Positions 14,651 through 18,896 of a DNA stretch of 18,896 nt are shown one piece after another (the first letter of the stretch is position 1; the number at the start of each line of letters is the position of its first letter). The stretch covers positions 1 through 18,896 of the forward strand of contig DAIESZ010000383.1 of NCBI GenBank assembly GCA_027346035.1. The letters are read 5' to 3'. Under the pieces are notes generated by a model. That model was not told the origin of the DNA. It searched no databases and saw only the letters and a program-made list of their open reading frames with translations. A program made the position numbers and the translations under genes. The DNA is from Propionibacteriaceae bacterium. Lineage in GTDB: Bacteria; Actinomycetota; Actinomycetes; Propionibacteriales; Propionibacteriaceae.

Positions 14651-15826
14651 ATGACCACGGATGCGCTGTCGAGCCCCCGGGTGCGGTCGCACAACCTGGG
14701 ACTGATCCTGCGCTCCGTGCGTGACCACGGGTCGATCCACCGGGCCCGCATCGCCTCCGATCTGGGTCTGACCAGGACCTCCGTCACCCGTTTGGTCGGG
14801 GACCTCGTGACTGAGGGAATCCTTGTCAACGAGGCGTCGCTCCCGGCCCCGGGAAGGGGCCGCCCCGCGACCCCGCTGCGGCTCAACGGGGACACCTGGG
14901 CCCTGCTGGGCATGGACGCCCGCGTCGACCACACCGGAGTGATCCTGACGAACCTCGCAGGAGAGCCGTTGGCGTCGGAGGACTTCAGCTTCGACCTCCC
15001 CGTGACCCCCGACGACTTCGTCGCCCGGGTCGTCGAGGTCGGGGAGCGGCTGGTGGACGCCGCAGGGCGCCGGTTGCTCGCGATCGGGGTCGCACTGCCC
15101 GCCCGGTTCAACGAGGGGTTCGAAACCGTCGCCCGCTCCGACCGGTTCGGGTGGGGGGAGGTCGACCTCATCCGGCGCCTGCGTGACGGGTTCGGATGGG
15201 AGGTGCCGATGGCCATGCGGGACATCTCGCGCGCCGCGGCCCTGGCCAACGCCCGCCAGCCCGAGATGGCCGAGCACGAGCGGATCCTGCACTTCCAGCT
15301 CGGCATGGGCCTCGGCATGGCGCTGACAGCCGGCCAGGAACTGGATGAGAGCCTGCCGCCGATCTGGGGGGCGATCGAACACGCCCCGCTCGGTGACGAG
15401 AGCGTCGTGTGCCACTGCGGCCGCCGAGGTTGTGTCGACGCGTCGATCGGCTTCGGGCGCTTCGAGGAACTCACCGCCTCGGTGGCCCACGGCACCGCCG
15501 TCGGGCCGACCGGCATAGCCGATCACATGCAGCGCGTGAGCGCGGCGCTCGCCGCGGGCGACCCCGAGGTGACCGCGGCGGTCGACCACCTGACGCGACT
15601 GCTGGCCCACGTGCTCGCGACGGTGGGCTGCATCGTCGTGCCGGAAGCGGTCACGCTCGGCGGCTACCCGCTGCTGCTGGGACCTGGGTTCTTCGAGGGG
15701 CTTCGGCTGCGGATGCTCGAGGAACTCGCCGACCCGCCGATGCTGCTGCAGTCGCCCCTCGGCGACCAGGCGTCGCGGAGGGGCACGGTGATGATGGCGC
15801 TGGACGCCTACATCGACGCCCTCTGA
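14651..15826 (+). CDS. ROK family transcriptional repressor (NagC/XylR type)
   Basis: A 391-aa regulator. The N-terminal winged helix (about residues 12-65, including SDLGLTRTSVTRLVGDLV) is followed by a ROK sugar-binding domain. The zinc motif CHCGRRGC is intact with C254, C256 and C261, and GAIEHAPLG before it carries the conserved E-H pair that contacts sugar in the family. The N-terminal phosphate-binding motif of true ROK kinases is degraded (GMDARVDHTGVIL), so this should be a regulator and not a kinase. It is divergent from the importer-sulfatase operon with matching inverted sites between them, so it most likely represses that operon and itself until a sugar ligand binds. Confidence 0.9.
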   Translation: MTTDALSSPRVRSHNLGLILRSVRDHGSIHRARIASDLGLTRTSVTRLVGDLVTEGILVNEASLPAPGRGRPATPLRLNGDTWALLGMDARVDHTGVILTNLAGEPLASEDFSFDLPVTPDDFVARVVEVGERLVDAAGRRLLAIGVALPARFNEGFETVARSDRFGWGEVDLIRRLRDGFGWEVPMAMRDISRAAALANARQPEMAEHERILHFQLGMGLGMALTAGQELDESLPPIWGAIEHAPLGDESVVCHCGRRGCVDASIGFGRFEELTASVAHGTAVGPTGIADHMQRVSAALAAGDPEVTAAVDHLTRLLAHVLATVGCIVVPEAVTLGGYPLLLGPGFFEGLRLRMLEELADPPMLLQSPLGDQASRRGTVMMALDAYIDAL

Positions 15827-15828
15827 CC

Positions 15829-15840
15829 GACGCCGGCGTC
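15829..15840. terminator. 12-bp palindrome between convergent ROK and dedA stops
   Basis: GACGCCGGCGTC is perfectly self-complementary and fills the 12-nt gap between the two convergent stop codons. As a hairpin it would have almost no loop, so a compact two-way terminator is possible but unproven. Confidence 0.3.
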
Positions 15841-16555
15841 AGTCGAGTTCGGCCACCGACGACGCCCGGTTCTTCCGGCGGGCACTGAGATATTCGAAGC
15901 CCATCGGGAGCACCGAGACCACGACGATGACGACCAGGATGAGGTCGATGTTCTTGCCGACGAAGGTGACATTGCCGAGCGCGTAGCCGAGCAGTGTCAC
16001 ACCCCACACCCACACGACGCCGCCGACGGCGGTCCACGAGATGAAGTGGCGCAGCGACATGCCGGCCGCGCCGGCAACCATCGTGACGAACGTGCGGACG
16101 AAGGGCACGAACCGACCGAGGACCAGCGCCTTCGACCCGTACTTCTCGAAGAAGTCGTGCGACTGCTGCAGGTGCTGCCGGCTGAACACGCGCCCGAAGA
16201 AGCCGCCGCGCGGCTTGAACAACCACGGGGAGATGAACTTGCCCACGTAGTAGCCGGCCAGATTTCCGAGTACGGCGAAGAAGCTCATGATCAGGCAGGC
16301 CAGCACGAACGTGACCAACTTGTTCGATGTACCGAGCGAGATCGACGAGTTCGACACCGCGATGAGCATGCCGACAGTGAACAGCAGCGAATCGCCCGGA
16401 AGGATCGGGAAGATCGCGCACTCGATGAACAGCATGAGCGAGACGCCCACGAGGGCCCAGTTGCCGAGGCCGTGGATCATGACGGCAGGATCGAGCCAGG
16501 AGGGCAGCAACAACGGCACCATGGTCGGTGTGGCCGTCAGCAGGTCGATGAACAT
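15839..16555 (-). CDS. DedA family membrane protein
   Basis: A 238-aa integral membrane protein of the DedA/VTT superfamily, whose members are implicated in moving or flipping lipids such as undecaprenyl phosphate or phosphatidylethanolamine. The family's key residues are visible: E45 (LFIECAIFP), D55 (LPGDSLLF), and R148 and R154 in GRFVPFVRTFVTMVAGAAGM. These correspond to the acidic and arginine residues needed in E. coli YqjA. GNLAGYYVGKF (97-107) is another DedA hallmark. It is divergent from a SpoU-type methyltransferase across only 24 bp. The ATG at 16555 lies 6 nt after a TACCGT -10-like box and has no ribosome site, so a leaderless mRNA is likely. Its precise substrate is unknown. 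Confidence 0.9.
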   Translation of the reverse strand: MFIDLLTATPTMVPLLLPSWLDPAVMIHGLGNWALVGVSLMLFIECAIFPILPGDSLLFTVGMLIAVSNSSISLGTSNKLVTFVLACLIMSFFAVLGNLAGYYVGKFISPWLFKPRGGFFGRVFSRQHLQQSHDFFEKYGSKALVLGRFVPFVRTFVTMVAGAAGMSLRHFISWTAVGGVVWVWGVTLLGYALGNVTFVGKNIDLILVVIVVVSVLPMGFEYLSARRKNRASSVAELD

Positions 16556-16561
16556 TGCTCA

Positions 16562-16571
16562 ACGGTACCGT
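16562..16571. promoter_or_regulatory. Palindromic two-way -10 element (dedA / methyltransferase)
   Basis: ACGGTACCGT reads the same on both strands and gives TACCGT in each direction, the two hexamers sharing the central TA. The plus-strand box ends 8 nt before the GTG at 16580 and the minus-strand box ends 6 nt before the ATG at 16555. One symmetric element could thus start both leaderless mRNAs. Neither direction has a good -35. Confidence 0.45.
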
Positions 16572-16579
16572 GGGCCGCT

Positions 16580-17272
16580 GTGATCCACCTGAACGACCGC
16601 CCCGCCAACGCCGATGCCGACCCTGCCGACCCGACGGCCCCGGTGGGTGTCGGCCCGCACCCGCGACCGTGGCCCGACGACCCTCGCCTGGATCCTCAGC
16701 TGCTCGCTGAGGGTGACCGGCGCAACGTGCTCGACCGCTACCGCTACTGGCGCCTCGAGGAGATCGTCGCCGACCTCGACACGCACCGGCACCCGCTGCA
16801 CGTGGCGATCCAGAACTGGGAGCACGACTTCAACATCGGCTCGATCGTGCGCACCGCCAACGCCTTCAACGTGGCCGGTGTGCACATCGTCGGACGCCGG
16901 CGCTGGAACCGTCGCGGGGCGATGGTGACCGACCGCTACCTGCACGTTCACCACCACCCCGACGTGGCGTCACTCGTCGAGTGGGCCGCCCGCGCCGGCG
17001 TCCGGCTCGTGGGGGTCGACAACCTGCCGGGTTCGGTTCCGCTCGAGACCTTCGAACTGCCCAGGGACTGCTGCCTGGTGTTCGGGTCGGAGGGCCCGGG
17101 ACTGACCGAGGAAATGGTGGGCGCCTGCAACGGCCTGGTCGCGATCACCCAGTACGGGTCGACGCGCTCGCTCAACGCGGGGGCGGCTGCGGCGATCGCC
17201 ATGTACCACTGGTCGGTGCGGTGGGCGAGCCCCGCGGGTGGGATCGCCCGACCGGCTGCCGCTGCCCGATAG
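16580..17272 (+). CDS. SpoU/TrmH family RNA 2'-O-methyltransferase
   Basis: A 230-aa SPOUT-class enzyme that transfers methyl from S-adenosylmethionine to a ribose 2'-OH in rRNA or tRNA; which nucleotide cannot be told from sequence. The three SpoU motifs are present: motif 1 HDFNIGSIVRTANAF (N85, R91), motif 2 LVFGSEGPGLT (166-176), and motif 3 ITQYGSTRSLNAGAAAAIAMY, written here in its core QYGSTRSLNAGAA. These build the trefoil knot that binds the cofactor. The first ~45 residues are Pro/Asp-rich and look disordered. The frame is open far upstream of 16580, but that stretch is the antisense of dedA. I take the GTG at 16580 because the -10-like box lies just before it. A gene of this type also lies close to pyrE and fba in mycobacteria. 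Confidence 0.87.
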   Translation: MIHLNDRPANADADPADPTAPVGVGPHPRPWPDDPRLDPQLLAEGDRRNVLDRYRYWRLEEIVADLDTHRHPLHVAIQNWEHDFNIGSIVRTANAFNVAGVHIVGRRRWNRRGAMVTDRYLHVHHHPDVASLVEWAARAGVRLVGVDNLPGSVPLETFELPRDCCLVFGSEGPGLTEEMVGACNGLVAITQYGSTRSLNAGAAAAIAMYHWSVRWASPAGGIARPAAAAR

Positions 17273-17294
17273 CCTGTCCCCGGAGGAGGGGGAC

Positions 17295-17828
17295 GTGACC
17301 GATGAGTTCCGGGTGGCCTACAACCCCGTGCCGAGCGCCGCGAGGGGGGCCGAGCTGAGCGCCCGGGTGAAGCGCGCCGTGGCACAGGGTCTCCTCAGCC
17401 TCGTCGCCTGGGGCGCGATCTTCTGGTGGCAACGTGACCGGTCGACCGCCATCGCCTGGGGGGTGCTGGTCGTCGGAGCCCTGGTCTCACTGGCGGTGGT
17501 AGCCGTCATCGTAGGCGCGTGGCTGCTCGCCCGCCGGGACCTCTCCAGTGTGGGTACCGGCGACGCGATGGTCATCGATCGCGCGGGGATCACCGGCATG
17601 AGCCCTGGAACGCTCGCCGTGCACATGCCCTGGGAGCAGGTCGCGGCGGTGGTGGGACGAGGACGCTCACTCGGCCGGGGCCCCAGCCTCGTCGTCACCC
17701 GGCACGACGGCCCGGACTGGTCGGTGCCGCTGTCGTTCCTCGACGCCCAGGCCGGCACCATCGACAATGCGATCCGGGTGTTCTCCGGCGGCCGCAAGGG
17801 GCTCGACATCAGCGGGCTGTCGCTGTAG
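17295..17828 (+). CDS. Small membrane protein with a PH-like cytosolic domain
   Basis: A 177-aa protein I do not recognise as a named family with certainty. It has two membrane helices (about residues 29-46 and 52-79) joined by a very short loop. A soluble domain of about 75 residues follows (MVIDRAGITGMSPGTLAV, then HMPWEQVAAVVGRG, then VPLSFLDAQAGTIDNAIRVF). This layout resembles YcxB-like and other bacterial PH-domain proteins. The function is unknown. The GTG at 17295 follows GGAGGAGG (17282-17289), a strong ribosome site; upstream in-frame codons overlap the methyltransferase and are not needed. It starts 22 nt after the methyltransferase stop, so it is probably co-transcribed with it. 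Confidence 0.78.
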   Translation: MTDEFRVAYNPVPSAARGAELSARVKRAVAQGLLSLVAWGAIFWWQRDRSTAIAWGVLVVGALVSLAVVAVIVGAWLLARRDLSSVGTGDAMVIDRAGITGMSPGTLAVHMPWEQVAAVVGRGRSLGRGPSLVVTRHDGPDWSVPLSFLDAQAGTIDNAIRVFSGGRKGLDISGLSL

Positions 17829-17868
17829 CCGGCGTCCTGCGAGTGGGGGACCAATTCCCAGCCCGCGC

Positions 17869-17897
17869 ATGACACCGGGAACGGCGTTTGAGAGAAT
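17869..17897 (+). promoter_or_regulatory. Promoter of fba
   Basis: ATGACA (17869-17874) lies 17 bp before GAGAAT (17892-17897). This is a good match in both boxes and spacing for a housekeeping promoter. The start would be near 17904, with a leader of about 68 nt. The rest of the 144-nt gap after the PH-like gene holds no gene that I can see. Confidence 0.55.
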
Positions 17898-17916
17898 CGG
17901 AGCTGTTCCCAGTGTC
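17871..17916. promoter_or_regulatory. Inverted repeat centred on the fba -10 box
   Basis: GACACCGGGAAC (17871-17882) and GTTCCCAGTGTC (17905-17916) are reverse complements at 11 of 12 positions. The left arm overlaps the -35 box, the right arm overlies the predicted transcript start, and the centre falls on the -10. This fits an operator for a dimeric regulator better than a terminator, but no regulator is encoded next to it. Confidence 0.45.
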
Positions 17917-17972
17917 CGGCTGCAGTGAGCCACACGGACCCGTGGCCGGCCGTCGAAGAGAAAGAGGCCCAG

Positions 17973-18896
<924 letters not shown>

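Noticed and set aside
14651..15826. ROK sugar kinase
   Set aside because: The N-terminal DNA-binding domain is present and the ATP phosphate-binding motif is degraded; it fits a repressor.
16046..16579. N-terminal extension of the RNA methyltransferase by about 178 codons
   Set aside because: The frame is open only because it is antisense to dedA; the translation is charged low-complexity sequence. The conserved protein needs no extension and GTG 16580 fits the promoter.

Overview
The window is GC-rich, densely coded bacterial chromosome of actinobacterial character. Grounds for this are GTG starts, promoter -10 boxes placed so that mRNAs look leaderless, a monomeric NADP-dependent isocitrate dehydrogenase, and a sugar ABC importer without its own ATPase. 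Propionibacteriaceae or a relative is my best guess; this is inference from gene content, not from any search. I see no tRNA, rRNA, transposase, integrase, CRISPR array or phage gene.

Layout. (1) 1-3409: the last codons of a ClpB-type chaperone and a strong hairpin; then monomeric isocitrate dehydrogenase, whose stop codon directly abuts a spermidine-synthase-like protein. (2) 3501-7839: a xylulokinase-type FGGY kinase, orotate phosphoribosyltransferase, a secreted NlpC/P60 lipoprotein with an 18-bp coding repeat, and a LemA membrane protein. (3) 7840-8026: a short non-coding spacer between convergent genes, holding two interleaved long inverted repeats. (4) 8027-9999: an MFS exporter divergent from an ArsR-type regulator, with a 42-bp palindrome over the exporter promoter and start. 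(5) 9978-15826: a sugar-uptake locus. A Tat-type lipoprotein binding protein, two permeases and a cytosolic sulfatase form one tight leftward operon, divergent from a ROK repressor. (6) 15839-18896: a DedA membrane protein divergent from a SpoU/TrmH RNA methyltransferase, a small PH-like membrane protein, and class II fructose-bisphosphate aldolase running off the end.

How it fits together. The genes clpB, pyrE, SpoU methyltransferase, dedA and fba also lie close to one another in Mycobacterium tuberculosis (Rv0363c-Rv0384c, from memory). They look like an old actinobacterial backbone into which accessory blocks (MFS/ArsR and sulfatase/ABC/ROK) have been placed. The sulfatase locus is the most distinctive module. 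It suggests import of an intact sulfated carbohydrate and removal of sulfate inside the cell, controlled by the ROK protein through a pair of inverted 13-bp sites that overlap both divergent -10 boxes. I found no clearly unprecedented system; the points most worth checking are the regulatory architectures and the sulfatase operon.
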